Origin: Actinomycetota bacterium
GTDB lineage: Bacteria > Actinomycetota > Geothermincolia > Fen-727 > Anoxymicrobiaceae
Assembly: GCA_018831265.1 (NCBI GenBank)
Contig: JAHJCO010000023.1
Location: forward strand, 62,001 to 126,000
Length of the DNA stretch: 64,000 nt
Reading direction: 5' to 3'
Position 1 is the stretch's first letter; the number at the start of each line of letters is the position of its first letter. This document shows, in pieces, positions 8,027-17,773 of this stretch. The notes under the pieces are model-generated. The model saw nothing but the letters and a program-made list of their open reading frames with translations, searched no databases and was not told where the DNA came from. The translations under genes were made by a program, and so were the position numbers.

Positions 8027-9156
8027 ACGGACCGGGCGCCCCCGCGGACCCCAATCCGTTTCTTGTTACGGAGAAGTCGGAGCTGCTCGCCCTGCTCGTG
8101 CTCGAGGGCATGACGACGCGCAGGGCCGTGAGCCTGCTGTCGGTCTACGGTTCCCCGGCCCAGGCCTTGCATGCCGTGCGTTCGGGCGGGCTGGGCGAGC
8201 CGGCCCTGCGGGCTTTCTCGTCCGGGTGGGCGTCGGCCGCTCGCGGGATCGATCCCGGGTGCCTTCTTGCGTCGCTCGAATCCGGCGGAACACGGTTCCT
8301 CGCGCGCGGCGAGCCCGGTTATCCCACTCTGCTGAGTGCGATCGAGGACCCGCCGCTCGGGCTTTTCTGCAGGGGAAAGCCGCCGCCCGGGGACGCGTCC
8401 CTGGCGGCGGTCGTGGGCGCGCGCAAGGCGTCGCCCTACGGCCTGGAGGTCGCCCGGTGGCTCTCCGCCGAGCTGGCGCAGGCGGGGGTGGGGATCGTCA
8501 GCGGAGCCGCCTACGGCATCGACTCCGCGGCGCACGCGTCCGCTCTGGACGCGGGGGGTTACTCCTGCGCTGTGCTCGGTTGCGGGATCGACGTCGTGTA
8601 CCCGCGCTCCCAGGCGGGGCTTTACCGGAGGCTGGAGGCCGCGGGATGCATCCTGTCGGAGTACCCGCCGGGCGTTCACCCGGCAAAGGAGCGGTTCCCC
8701 GCGCGCAACAGGATAATCGCGGGCATGACACCCGGCGTCGTCGTGGTCGAGGCCTCGGGCTCGAGCGGCGCCCTGATAACAGCCAGGTTCGCCCTCGACG
8801 GCGGCCGCGAGGTTATGGCCGTGCCGGGTCAGGTGCTTTCGGACAACAGCGCCGGCACCAATGCCCTGATAAGGGAGGGGGCCGTCGCCATCACACGTCC
8901 CGAGGACGTGCTGGATGCGTTGGGCCTGGACAGGCTCTTCAAGCCGGACAGGACGGCGGGCGAGCGCATGGCTCCCGCGGGTCCCGAGCAGGCGGCCCTC
9001 CTCAGAGCGCTGGAGCGGGGCTTCTGCGACGTCGAGGACCTGGCACGCATCGTGGGCTTGAGCGCGGGCAGGGCCCTCTCGCTTCTGGCTGCCATGGAGG
9101 TCGAGGGGCTCGTGACCAGGGGCAGGGGAAGCCGGTACCAGGTTGGGCCGCGTTAG
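8023..9156 (+). CDS. dprA: DNA-processing protein DprA (Smf)
   Basis: DprA binds incoming single-stranded DNA and loads RecA onto it. The 377-residue protein has an N-terminal helical part (LLVLEGMTTRRAVSLLSVYG), then the Rossmann-like core with VVGARKASPYGLEVA, GIVSGAAYGIDSAAH, VLGCGIDVVYPRSQ and FPARNRIIAGM, followed by ALITARFALD and AVPG. A C-terminal winged-helix domain (LARIVGLSAGRALSLLAAMEVEGLV) is present. A TTG start at 8023 overlaps the comM stop. Two genes of the transformation DNA-processing set are thus coupled, although no uptake genes are in view. Confidence 0.95.
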   Translation: MNGPGAPADPNPFLVTEKSELLALLVLEGMTTRRAVSLLSVYGSPAQALHAVRSGGLGEPALRAFSSGWASAARGIDPGCLLASLESGGTRFLARGEPGYPTLLSAIEDPPLGLFCRGKPPPGDASLAAVVGARKASPYGLEVARWLSAELAQAGVGIVSGAAYGIDSAAHASALDAGGYSCAVLGCGIDVVYPRSQAGLYRRLEAAGCILSEYPPGVHPAKERFPARNRIIAGMTPGVVVVEASGSSGALITARFALDGGREVMAVPGQVLSDNSAGTNALIREGAVAITRPEDVLDALGLDRLFKPDRTAGERMAPAGPEQAALLRALERGFCDVEDLARIVGLSAGRALSLLAAMEVEGLVTRGRGSRYQVGPR

Positions 9157-9251
9157 GCCGGGCCGGCATGCCGCATCGAGACCAACACGCTATTGTTATC
9201 GTTCCCTGCAACTACAGACTTGTTCGCAGTTGCCTCGTTCAATCACATTAG

Positions 9252-9282
9252 TTGACAGTACTATAAGGTATTATAATATAAT
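9252..9282 (+). promoter_or_regulatory. AT-rich promoter before xerC
   Basis: A perfect TTGACA (9252-9257) is followed by two overlapping TATAAT boxes (9272-9277 and 9277-9282), at spacings of 14 and 19 bases. A TAATAT at 9274-9279 gives the more usual spacing of 16. The AT-rich block stands out in a GC-rich genome. About 150 bases of untranslated leader follow, up to the xerC start at 9437. Confidence 0.6.
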
Positions 9283-9284
9283 AC

Positions 9285-9436
9285 AACTATGCAACAGGTA
9301 ATCCGCCTGGAGCGGCCTTTCTCGCTCTCCGGGGCCGGTGGGTGTAGTCCCCGTACCAAGGGAAAGAAACCGGCGGGGAGTATTTCCATGTAGGCGGGAG
9401 TGTCGTGACGGCGCGGGACAGGGGGTGTATTCCGGC
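9285..9436 (+). other. Long, structured leader of xerC, function unknown
   Basis: From the predicted start of transcription to xerC the RNA has about 150 bases with pairing potential. For example TCCCCG (9347-9352) can pair with CGGGGA downstream, enclosing a run of purines (GGGAAAGAAA). A 33-codon frame opens with ATG at 9290 but has no ribosome site. I could not match the region to a riboswitch class I know. Confidence 0.3.
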
Positions 9437-10345
9437 GTGAGCCCCGCGGTCGAGTTCGAGCAGTCGAGCGCAGCGTTCCTCCGGTACCTGGACGAGGTGC
9501 GAAACCTGTCGCCGAACACCATCGCCGCCTACAGGTCCGACCTCGGCCAGTTCGGCGACTACCTCCGGCGCGCGGGTATAGAGGACCTCGCCTCGATCGA
9601 CCACCGGACCCTGCGCGGCTTCCTCGCCAATCAACAGACGCGCGGCTACTCCAGGACCACGGTGGCCAGGCGCTGCGCGTGCCTGCGGGCCTTCTTCCGT
9701 TTCCTGTCCGAGAAGGACGTCCTGGCCGGAGACCCGGGCACGACCCTCACCTTCCCGGTGAAGGACCGTCCCCTGCCGCGTTTCCTGTCCGAGGGTGAGA
9801 TGGAGGAACTCATCGGCCAGGCCTCCCGGGGAGGGGACCTGCCCTTGCGCGACACCGCTATAATAGAGATGCTCTACGCCACGGGCATGCGGGTAGGAGA
9901 GCTATGCGGTCTCGGGCTCGGCGACGTCGAGACAGGGACCGGCAGCGTAAGGGTGGTGGGCAAGGGCGACCGCGAACGCGTCGTCCTGGCGGGCCTCCCG
10001 GCGATGGAGGCCCTGGGCCGGTACCTGTCCGAGGAGCGTCCGGTCCTCGCCCTCTCCTCGAAGAGGCAGACCGACGCGGTCTTCCTCGGCAAGCGGGGGG
10101 CACCTGTCGACCAGCGCCAGGTGAGGCGGATAGTCGAGAGGTACGCTCTGGCCGGCGTCGGGGAAGGTGTCAGCCCCCACACCCTGAGGCACAGCTTCGC
10201 GACCCACCTGCTGGGCCACGGAGCCGACCTGCGCGCGGTCCAGGAGTTGCTTGGGCACCGCAACGTGGCCACGACGCAGATATATACACACCTGACGAGG
10301 TCCGAGATCAGGGAAGCATATGACAAGAGCCATCCCCGTGCCTGA
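9437..10345 (+). CDS. xerC: Tyrosine recombinase XerC/XerD type
   Basis: Xer recombinases resolve chromosome dimers at dif during division. The 302-residue protein has an N-terminal SAM-like DNA-binding domain ([23 protein letters not shown]) and the catalytic domain. The active-site set is complete: Arg in [13 protein letters not shown], Lys in [21 protein letters not shown] with H and R, His in [13 protein letters not shown], and the nucleophile Tyr in that same segment. The GTG at 9437 is chosen because AGGGGG lies nine bases upstream; a GTG at 9425 is possible. The place between dprA and the sigma gene is where actinobacterial xerC is found; xerC and xerD cannot be told apart here. Confidence 0.9.
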   Translation: MSPAVEFEQSSAAFLRYLDEVRNLSPNTIAAYRSDLGQFGDYLRRAGIEDLASIDHRTLRGFLANQQTRGYSRTTVARRCACLRAFFRFLSEKDVLAGDPGTTLTFPVKDRPLPRFLSEGEMEELIGQASRGGDLPLRDTAIIEMLYATGMRVGELCGLGLGDVETGTGSVRVVGKGDRERVVLAGLPAMEALGRYLSEERPVLALSSKRQTDAVFLGKRGAPVDQRQVRRIVERYALAGVGEGVSPHTLRHSFATHLLGHGADLRAVQELLGHRNVATTQIYTHLTRSEIREAYDKSHPRA

Positions 10346-10357
10346 GCGGGGGTCTTG

Positions 10358-11185
10358 ATGACCGCCAAGGGCACCAGGAAGACCGGCCAGGCGCGCAGGC
10401 AGGCCGCGACGAAGAAGCCGGACGTCGATACGGTGGCCCTGTGGGCCGAATACAAGCGCGACCCGACGCCCGAGGCCCGTGAGAAGGTCATCCTGCATTA
10501 CGCTCCACTGGTCCGGTACGTCGCCGGCCGCGTTTCCTCGGGCCTGCCGCCCTCGGTCGAGTTCGGTGACCTGGTCAGTTACGGCGTCTTCGGGCTGCTG
10601 GACGCAATAGAGAAGTTCGATCCCGAGCGTGGCATCAAGTTCGAGACCTACGCCATCGCCCGCATCAAGGGCGCCATCATCGACGAGCTGCGCGCCGAGG
10701 ACTGGGTGCCCCGGTCCATCCGTTTCAAGGCCCGGGAGATCGAACGCGCCTACGCGGCCCTGGAGAGCGAGCTGATGCGCATCCCCACCGACGACGAGGT
10801 CGCCCGCAAGCTGGGGATAACACTTGACGAGTATCTCGGGCTGCTCTCCAAGATGTCCTTCGTGTCACTGGTCGCCCTGGACGAGCTCTGGACTGTCTCC
10901 GGCGACAAGCCAGACAAGATAAGCCTCGCCGACACCGTCGAGGACGTGAAGGTCAAGGACCCCTCGAAGAGCTACGAGATCGAGGAGATGAAGGACATCA
11001 TCGCCGAGGCGATCAACCGCCTGCCGGAGCGCGAGCGAATAGTGGTCACGCTGTATTACTTCGAGGGCCTGACCATGCGAGAGATCGGCGAGGTCCTGCA
11101 GGTCACTGAGTCACGGGTCTGCCAGATGCACACCAAGGCGATCCTTCGCCTCAGAGGCCGCCTGGGAACGACACTCGGTTTCTAG
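10358..11185 (+). CDS. whiG: RNA polymerase sigma factor, WhiG/FliA (sigma-28) family
   Basis: This 275-residue protein is an alternative sigma factor of the sigma-28 group. Region 2 is seen in ILHYAPLVRYVAGRVSSGLP, GLLDAIEKFDPERGIKFETYA and GAIIDELRAEDWVPRS. Region 3 is in RIPTDDEVARKLGI, and region 4 in INRLPERERIVVTLYYFEGLTMREIGEVLQVTESRVCQMH. The spacing and wording are close to Streptomyces WhiG as I recall it, and the gene sits before rpsB as in actinobacteria. The ATG at 10358 follows a GGGGGT site. Its TAG stop (11183-11185) is formed partly by the first bases of repeat copy 2. Whether it controls motility or development cannot be read from the window. Confidence 0.9.
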   Translation: MTAKGTRKTGQARRQAATKKPDVDTVALWAEYKRDPTPEAREKVILHYAPLVRYVAGRVSSGLPPSVEFGDLVSYGVFGLLDAIEKFDPERGIKFETYAIARIKGAIIDELRAEDWVPRSIRFKAREIERAYAALESELMRIPTDDEVARKLGITLDEYLGLLSKMSFVSLVALDELWTVSGDKPDKISLADTVEDVKVKDPSKSYEIEEMKDIIAEAINRLPERERIVVTLYYFEGLTMREIGEVLQVTESRVCQMHTKAILRLRGRLGTTLGF

Positions 11186-11347
11186 TGCTCCGTCCCATAG
11201 GTAGCTTGACGCACCGAGAGTGCTGGGGCGCCGCGCCTGCAAGGCGCGCGACCGAGTCGTACTCACTGAGTACTCCGAGGGAGCGGAACGCAGCAGGCGT
11301 GGATGCAGCGGCGCTCGAATGCCAGGATATTTATGGGACGGAGTGCT
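11184..11347 (+). repeat. 164-bp palindromic element, copy 2 (MITE-like)
   Basis: The arms AGTGCTCCGTCCCATA (11184-11199) and TATGGGACGGAGTGCT (11332-11347) pair over all 16 positions, counting two G-U pairs. The element is bounded by TA on each side; the left TA is inside the TAG stop of the sigma gene. Internal hairpins include GTACTC-ACT-GAGTAC and GGCGC repeats. It lies 137 bases before rpsB. Confidence 0.82.
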
Positions 11348-11369
11348 AGGTGTGTTAGACTTTAACCTC

Positions 11370-11387
11370 GCCCCGCCAGCGCGGGGC
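11370..11387 (+). promoter_or_regulatory. GC-rich hairpin in the rpsB leader
   Basis: GCCCCGC (11370-11376) pairs with GCGGGGC (11381-11387) around a 4-base loop, followed by GAAAAT. It could end transcription of the sigma gene or be part of an S2-responsive leader. No run of T follows, so a simple terminator is not convincing. No clear promoter is seen between the repeat and rpsB. Confidence 0.4.
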
Positions 11388-11484
11388 GAAAATACGCGCC
11401 CCGGTGGACTCCGGCGCCGGTGCCCTTATTGGGTGGCGTCGGGGGATGAAGCCGGGGGAGGAACAACCATAGGAGGTTTCGTAG

Positions 11485-12414
11485 ATGGCTGTCGTCACCA
11501 TGAAGGAGCTCCTGGAAGCGGGAGTTCACTTCGGACACCAGACCCGCCGGTGGAACCCGAAGATGAAGCCGTTCATCTTCACCGAGCGGAACGATATCTA
11601 CATCATCGACCTGCAGAAGACCCTGGTCATGATCGGCGCCGCCTACAACGCCATCAGGAACCGGGTGGCCGCCGGGGGCACGATACTTTTCGTGGGGACC
11701 AAGAAGCAGGCCCAGGAGGCGGTGCGCGAGCACGCCGAGCGGTGCGGGATGCCCTACGTCAACAACCGATGGCTGGGCGGGACCCTTACCAATTTCGCCA
11801 CTATCCACAGCCGGGTGATGTACATGGACAACCTCGAGAGGCGTGACCGCGAAGGCGAGTTCGACGTCCTGCCCAAGAAGGAGGCGCTGCAGCTCAGGCG
11901 CCGTGCCGAGAAGCTGAGACGTAACCTCGAGGGCATCCGCAACATGCATACCCTTCCGGCGATGGTGTTCGTGCTCGACACGCGCAAGGAGAAGATCGCG
12001 GTGTCCGAGGGGCGGAAGCTGGGCATACCGATCGTCGGGCTGGTCGACACCAACTGCGACCCCGACGAGGTCGATTTCATCATCCCCGGCAACGACGACG
12101 CCATCCGCGCGGCCGAGCTGATCTGCAGGGTTGTAGCGGACGCGGCCATCGACGGGCAGGGGATGAGGGAGGCCAGGCTCGCCGAGGAGATGGCCGGTGC
12201 GGCCGAGCAGGCCAGGGAGCGCCAGCAGGCCGCCCAGGCCAGGATAGGTGTCACCACGCCGGCGTTCAGCGCCTCACCCGACGACATCGCCGGGCCGACG
12301 ATGGCCCCCGGCTTCGAGGCGCCGGCGGCCGAGGCCGCCGAGCCCGAGCCCGCGGCGGCCCCGACGACGGCCCCCGCGACGGAGCCCGAGGGAACGGCCC
12401 CGGCTACCGAGTAA
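11485..12414 (+). CDS. rpsB: 30S ribosomal protein S2 with C-terminal tail
   Basis: S2 belongs to the small-subunit body. The sequence is canonical: [24 protein letters not shown], then [21 protein letters not shown], and [28 protein letters not shown]. At 309 residues it is longer than the usual 230-260. The last 55 or so residues form a low-complexity Ala/Pro/Glu/Thr tail, as in several actinobacterial S2 proteins. GGAGG lies just before the ATG. It heads the rpsB-tsf-pyrH-frr-cdsA-dxr-rseP operon. Confidence 0.98.
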   Translation: MAVVTMKELLEAGVHFGHQTRRWNPKMKPFIFTERNDIYIIDLQKTLVMIGAAYNAIRNRVAAGGTILFVGTKKQAQEAVREHAERCGMPYVNNRWLGGTLTNFATIHSRVMYMDNLERRDREGEFDVLPKKEALQLRRRAEKLRRNLEGIRNMHTLPAMVFVLDTRKEKIAVSEGRKLGIPIVGLVDTNCDPDEVDFIIPGNDDAIRAAELICRVVADAAIDGQGMREARLAEEMAGAAEQARERQQAAQARIGVTTPAFSASPDDIAGPTMAPGFEAPAAEAAEPEPAAAPTTAPATEPEGTAPATE

Positions 12415-12438
12415 ACACAGACCGACTGGAGAGAGGAC

Positions 12439-13050
12439 ATGGCAGAGGCAGAGATCAGCGCGCAGCAGGTCAAGGAGCTGCGGGCAAAGACGGGCGCCGG
12501 GATGATGGACTGCAAGAGGGCGCTCTGCGACTCATCCGGCGACCTGGACAAGGCGGTCCGCCTGCTTCGTGAGAAGGGGCTGGCCGGAGCTAAGAAGAGG
12601 AGCGAACGCACCGCGGACCAGGGCGTGGTCGAGTCGTACCTGCACATCGGCCAGCAGATAGGGGCGATGGTCGAGCTCAACTGCGAGACGGACTTCGTGG
12701 CCCGCAACTCCGAGTTCGGAGAGCTCGCCCACCTGGTGGCCCTGCACGTGGCCGCCTGCAACCCCGCCTACCTCGACCGCGAATCGGTGCCCGCCGAGAT
12801 CGTCGAGACCGAGAAGGAGATCTACCGGGCGCGCTGCGAGGCGGAAGGAAAGCCCGAGAAGGTTTGGGACCGCATCATAGGCGGCATGCTCGATAAGTTC
12901 TACCAGGACATCTGCCTGGTCGAGCAGCCGTTCGTCAAGGACCCCTCGGTGACCGTCGGTGAGCTCATCACCCAGGCGGCCGCCCGCATCGGGGAGAAGA
13001 TCCAGGTCGGCCGGTTCTGCCGGTTCCAGGTAGGGGCCGGCCAGGAGTAG
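12439..13050 (+). CDS. tsf: Translation elongation factor Ts
   Basis: EF-Ts exchanges GDP for GTP on EF-Tu. The 203-residue protein has the N-terminal UBA-like motif VKELRAKTGAGMMDCKRAL and the core with VVESYLHIGQQIGAMVELNCETDFVARN, including the TDFVAR residues that touch EF-Tu. At about 200 residues it is the short form, with a single complete core subdomain plus a reduced second one. It follows rpsB by 24 bases, with GAGAGAGG before the ATG. Confidence 0.97.
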   Translation: MAEAEISAQQVKELRAKTGAGMMDCKRALCDSSGDLDKAVRLLREKGLAGAKKRSERTADQGVVESYLHIGQQIGAMVELNCETDFVARNSEFGELAHLVALHVAACNPAYLDRESVPAEIVETEKEIYRARCEAEGKPEKVWDRIIGGMLDKFYQDICLVEQPFVKDPSVTVGELITQAAARIGEKIQVGRFCRFQVGAGQE

Positions 13051-13057
13051 GCACTGA

Positions 13058-13873
<816 letters not shown>

Positions 13874-13876
13874 CAG

Positions 13877-14431
13877 ATGGACTCTATCATGGAGGACGCG
13901 GAGTACAGGTTCATGAAGGCGGTGGACGTAACCGCCTCCGAGTTCGGCTCTATCAGGACCGGGAGGGCTTCGCCCGCGCTGCTGGAGCGCCTGCAGGTCA
14001 ACTACTACGGCGCTATGACGCCGCTGAAGCAGATCTCCACCATCAGCGCGCCCGAGCCCCGGCTGCTGGTCATACAGCCGTACGATCGCACGAGCATCCA
14101 GGAGATAGAGAAGGCGATCACCCAGTCCGACCTCGGCTTCGTCCCGTCCGACGACGGCGAGGTGATACGGGTCCCGGTGCCCCAGCTCACCGAGGAGCGC
14201 CGCGTCGAGCTGACCAGGCTGGTCAAGCACCGCGCCGAGGAGGGCAGGGTGGCCATCCGAAACGTACGCCGCGAGGCGGTGGAAGCGCTGCGTGAAGAGG
14301 AGAAGAAGGGCGACGCTACCAAGGACGACCTCCACCGCGGCATCGAGGAGATCCAGAAGCTCACCGACAGGTACATAAAAGAGATAGACGAGCTGGCCGA
14401 GAAGAAGGCGACAGAGCTGATGGAGATATAG
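13877..14431 (+). CDS. frr: Ribosome recycling factor
   Basis: RRF splits the post-termination ribosome together with EF-G. The 184-residue length is normal. Motifs are the N-terminal helix, FGSIRTGRASPALLERLQVNYYG, PLKQISTISAPEPRLLVIQPYD, and the C-terminal coiled region VAIRNVRREAVEAL with KDDLHRGIEEIQKLTDRYIKEID. It stands in the standard pyrH-frr-cdsA order. Confidence 0.97.
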   Translation: MDSIMEDAEYRFMKAVDVTASEFGSIRTGRASPALLERLQVNYYGAMTPLKQISTISAPEPRLLVIQPYDRTSIQEIEKAITQSDLGFVPSDDGEVIRVPVPQLTEERRVELTRLVKHRAEEGRVAIRNVRREAVEALREEEKKGDATKDDLHRGIEEIQKLTDRYIKEIDELAEKKATELMEI

Positions 14432-14433
14432 GC

Positions 14434-15321
14434 ATGTCCAACCAGGGTACGGGCCGCTCCACCGTCGAAAGCCTCGTCGAGAGGGTGGCCGGGGCGGTTT
14501 TATTCGTGCTCGTCTTCATCGGCACACTGCTGTGGGGGTCCCTGCCGTTCACCATCGGGGTCGCGATCGCCGCGGTGGTCGGATCGGTGGAGCTGTTCAG
14601 CATGTTCGAGACCAAGGGCCAGGCCACACCGACCGCCGCGCTCATCGGTATAAGCGGCTCCATCGCCTTCGTTGTCCTGGCTCACTACGAGCCGATCGAG
14701 AGCTTCGGCTACGTAACGGCGGCGATCATCTTCGCGAGCTTCATGTGGTACATGCTGGTGCTTCGCCACGTGAAGCCGACCAAGGCGGTAGCACTGACGG
14801 TACTCGCCCCCCTGCTCACAGGTTTCCTGCTTTCGCACCTTGTGATGATAAGGGACGCGACGAGCGCCGGTAACTCCAACTACTACAGCGGCTGGTGGAT
14901 CGTCCTCTACCTGATGATCCTCATCTGGCTGTACGACGTGGCGGCCTGGGCGGTAGGGCGCAAGATCGGCCGCACCAAGATGGCGCCCTCCATAAGCCCG
15001 AACAAGAGCTGGGAGGGCACCATCGCGGGGACGGTGGTCGTCCTCGGGCTCTCGGTGCTGCTCAGGCTGATCATGAGCGCGATGCTGGGGACTCACATGT
15101 TCCCCTGGTTCTCGTACTGGGTGGCGCTGGCCATCGGCGTCATAGTGTGCGTCCTCGGACCGCTGGGCGACCTGTCCGAGTCGTTGATGAAGCGCGACTA
15201 CGGTATCAAGGACATGGGCAAGCTCATCCCGGGGCACGGGGGTATCATGGACCGGTTCGACTCGACCATGTTCACCGCCCCGGCGGTCTTCTACTTCCTG
15301 TACTACTTCGTTCTCCGGTGA
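14434..15321 (+). CDS. cdsA: Phosphatidate cytidylyltransferase
   Basis: CdsA makes CDP-diacylglycerol, the precursor of phosphatidylglycerol, and here also of the inositol-type lipids suggested further along the window. The 295-residue protein has about eight membrane segments. It ends in the family signature: WLYDVAAWAVGRKIGRTKMAPSISPNKSWEG, then LGPLGDLSESLMKRDYGIKDMGKLIPGHGGIMDRFDS, with the conserved acidic residues in place. The gene is two bases after frr. Confidence 0.96.
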   Translation: MSNQGTGRSTVESLVERVAGAVLFVLVFIGTLLWGSLPFTIGVAIAAVVGSVELFSMFETKGQATPTAALIGISGSIAFVVLAHYEPIESFGYVTAAIIFASFMWYMLVLRHVKPTKAVALTVLAPLLTGFLLSHLVMIRDATSAGNSNYYSGWWIVLYLMILIWLYDVAAWAVGRKIGRTKMAPSISPNKSWEGTIAGTVVVLGLSVLLRLIMSAMLGTHMFPWFSYWVALAIGVIVCVLGPLGDLSESLMKRDYGIKDMGKLIPGHGGIMDRFDSTMFTAPAVFYFLYYFVLR

Positions 15322-15334
15322 GGTGGCAGGGATC

Positions 15335-16495
15335 TTGCGCGTAGCCATCCTGGGCTCGACGGGCTCCATAGGGACGCAGGCCATGGAGGTCGCGGGCACC
15401 CTTTCCGACCGCCTGGAGGTGACGGCGCTGTCCGCTCACCGGAACGGGCGGCTGCTTCTGGATCAGGCCCGGGTGCTGGGAGCGGGGTTGGCCTGCCTCT
15501 CCGACCCGGAGGCGGCCGGGAGGTATGCAGGCCTCTTTGCCGGGGCCGGGGTCGAGCTGCTGTCCGGGCCGGAGGGGGTCCTGGAGCTCATCGCGCGCGC
15601 GGAGTGCGACCTGGTCCTCAACGCCGTGGTGGGTACGGCCGGGCTGCCCGCCACACTGGCCGTCTGCGAGGCCGGGGGGACCCTGGCTCTCGCCAACAAG
15701 GAGAGCCTGGTGGCCGGCGGGCGCCTGGTGATGGAAGCCTCCCGCCGGGCCGGCGCCGGGATAATCCCGGTGGACAGCGAACATTCGGCCATCTTCCAGT
15801 GTCTAAGGGGAGAGGAGCCGGCCGGCCTGAGAAGAATAATCCTGACCGCGTCGGGAGGTCCGTTCTACGAGGAGCCGGCAGACCTGGCGACGGTCACGGT
15901 CGAGCAGACCATGGCGCACCCGACCTGGCGCATGGGGCGCAAGGTCACCGTCGACTCCGCCACGCTGATGAACAAGGGGCTCGAGGTGCTGGAAGCGCAC
16001 CACCTGTTCGGGGTCCCCCTGGACGACATAGAGGTAGTCGTTCACAGGCAGAGCATCGTCCACTCGATGGTCGAGATGGCCGACGGCTCGGTGCTGGCGC
16101 AGCTCGGGGTGCCGGACATGCGCATCCCCATCCAGTATGCGTTGACGTTCCCGGAGCGCGTGCCGGGGCCCGCGCCGAGACTGGACCTGGCCGCCGAGGC
16201 CGACCTGACCTTCGGACCCGTGGACGCGGAGCGGTTTCCCTGCCTGGCTATCGCGGTCGAGGCGGGGCGCGCGGGCGGGACGGCCCCCGCGGCGATGAAC
16301 GCGGCCAACGAGGAGGCCGTCGAGGCGTTCCTCTCGGGGCGCATAGGATTTACAGGGATACCGGGCGTCGTCGCCGCGGTGATGGACGCGCGGGAGAGGC
16401 TGGAAGGTGAGAGCATCGAAGATGTGTTTTATGCCGACAGGGCGGCCAGGGTGCTCGCCCGCGACGAGATAACCAGGCGCGAGGAGCCCCGATGA
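15335..16495 (+). CDS. dxr: 1-deoxy-D-xylulose 5-phosphate reductoisomerase
   Basis: Dxr performs the second step of the MEP isoprenoid pathway, making methylerythritol phosphate with NADPH. The roughly 386-residue enzyme shows the NADPH-binding VAILGSTGSIGTQ, the NKESLVAGG motif, the metal-binding PVDSEHSAIFQCL, and HPTWRMGRKVTVDSATLMNKGLEVLEAH. A TTG start at 15335 is favoured since AGGTGG lies eight bases before it; a GTG at 15323 would add four residues. Its last codons overlap rseP (ATGA). IspG of the same pathway follows two genes on. Confidence 0.95.
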   Translation: MRVAILGSTGSIGTQAMEVAGTLSDRLEVTALSAHRNGRLLLDQARVLGAGLACLSDPEAAGRYAGLFAGAGVELLSGPEGVLELIARAECDLVLNAVVGTAGLPATLAVCEAGGTLALANKESLVAGGRLVMEASRRAGAGIIPVDSEHSAIFQCLRGEEPAGLRRIILTASGGPFYEEPADLATVTVEQTMAHPTWRMGRKVTVDSATLMNKGLEVLEAHHLFGVPLDDIEVVVHRQSIVHSMVEMADGSVLAQLGVPDMRIPIQYALTFPERVPGPAPRLDLAAEADLTFGPVDAERFPCLAIAVEAGRAGGTAPAAMNAANEEAVEAFLSGRIGFTGIPGVVAAVMDARERLEGESIEDVFYADRAARVLARDEITRREEPR

Positions 16496-17610
16496 TAGTC
16501 TTCTGGATATTCGTAATCGTGCTGGTGATCGCGTTCATGATCATCACGCACGAGATGGGACACTTCTTCGCGGCCAAGGCGGTGGGCATAAAGGCCGAGA
16601 CCTTCTCCATCGGGTTCGGGCCGGAGATCGTCGGGTGGACGAGGGGCGGGACGAGGTACGCCATCAAGTGGTTCCTCGCCGGCGGCTCGGTAAAGATCCT
16701 CGGGATGGACCCTAACGAGGAGATAAGCGAGGAGGACCTTCCCCACTCTTATACCCGGGCGGCGTACTGGAAGCGGGCGGTAGTGGTCCTGGCCGGCTCC
16801 TTCGTGCACATAGTGATCGCGCTGATCCTTCTCTACATCTACTTCTGGCCGGTCGGCTACCAGATGCCCACCGGCCGCATCCAGGAGGTGTTGCCGACCT
16901 GGGAGGTCAGCCAGGGTGTGAAGGAGCCGACCCCCGCGGCCGAGGCCGGCCTCGAGAAGGGCGACCTCATAACCAGTGTGGACGGGGTGGAGGTCGAGAA
17001 CTGGTACGAACTGCAGGAGCAGCTCAACAGCAATCCCGGCAAGGTCGTGACCCTGACTATAGACCGGAAAGGCGAGACGATCACCAAACGGGTCAAGCTT
17101 CTCGACGTGGGGGGCGAGGGCAAGCTCGGGGTCGAAGCCGATCTGAAGGACACCTACACGGTCCGCTCCAACCCACTGACCGCCGTCGGCCAGGCTTTCA
17201 AGGCGCTGGGCCTGGGGACGGCAGCCATCGTGAGGGGCCTGGGGAGCCTGTTCTCGCTCAAGACCTTGAAGATGATATTCGGGGTCACGCCGCGCACCCA
17301 GGAGGGGCCCATGAGCATCGTCGGCGGGGCGCGTCTCGCCTACCAGGCGGCCGGCGCTGGATCGTCGGTGTTCATCTTCGTCCTGGCACAGCTGTTCCTG
17401 TGGCTCGCGCTCTTCAACCTGATCCCGCTGCCGCCGTTCGACGGCGGTCACCTGCTGGTCATCGTCATCGAGAAGGTGTTCCACAAGGAGATAGACCTCC
17501 GCAAGCTCACTCCCATCGCGGTGGTGGTGCTCGTGGTGCTGACGGTGCTGGCCCTGCGACTCATCTTCCTGGATATCTTCAACCCGCTGAAGAACCCGTT
17601 CATCCCCTGA
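16492..17610 (+). CDS. rseP: RIP metalloprotease RseP (site-2 protease)
   Basis: RseP is an intramembrane zinc protease that cleaves membrane-bound regulators such as anti-sigma factors. The 372-residue protein has the zinc site HEMGHFFAAK in the first membrane helix. A single PDZ domain at about residues 140-210 (EAGLEKGDLITSVDGVEV; GKVVTLTIDRKGE) follows. The second zinc-side motif NLIPLPPFDGGHL and a final membrane helix close the protein. It overlaps dxr by four bases, the usual cdsA-dxr-rseP order. Confidence 0.95.
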   Translation: MIVFWIFVIVLVIAFMIITHEMGHFFAAKAVGIKAETFSIGFGPEIVGWTRGGTRYAIKWFLAGGSVKILGMDPNEEISEEDLPHSYTRAAYWKRAVVVLAGSFVHIVIALILLYIYFWPVGYQMPTGRIQEVLPTWEVSQGVKEPTPAAEAGLEKGDLITSVDGVEVENWYELQEQLNSNPGKVVTLTIDRKGETITKRVKLLDVGGEGKLGVEADLKDTYTVRSNPLTAVGQAFKALGLGTAAIVRGLGSLFSLKTLKMIFGVTPRTQEGPMSIVGGARLAYQAAGAGSSVFIFVLAQLFLWLALFNLIPLPPFDGGHLLVIVIEKVFHKEIDLRKLTPIAVVVLVVLTVLALRLIFLDIFNPLKNPFIP

Positions 17611-17620
17611 ATAGAACGGT

Positions 17621-17762
17621 GCCAGGCGGGATTCAATTCACTTGAACAGGATAGGGTCGGGCACGACTGGGACTGGGGTCAGGCAGGATTCAATTCACTG
17701 GTTGGAACCATCGGTCCCTCGACCCCGTATACTAGAATATGACTTGAATCTGACCTGACCCC
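17621..17762. repeat. REP-like palindromic repeat with direct repeats before ispG
   Basis: GGGGTCAGGCAGGATTCAAT starts at 17675, and its imperfect inverse TTGAATCTGACCTGACCCC ends at 17762, so the ends can pair. A partial direct copy (CAGGCGGGATTCAATTCACT) lies at 17623-17642. The GGGGTCAG core is shared with repeats near 38.9, 44.5, 45.1, 47.1, 59.8 and 63.1 kb. Confidence 0.6.
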
Positions 17763-17773
17763 TGGGGTAGTCG

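Noticed and set aside
9290-9394. Small open frame (33 codons) in the xerC leader
   Set aside because: No ribosome site precedes the ATG, and the peptide has no recognisable feature.
11220-11846. Open frame running from repeat copy 2 into rpsB in another frame
   Set aside because: Its second half is the rpsB gene read out of frame. The first half comes from the repeat; the same peptide pattern in other copies reflects DNA similarity, not coding.
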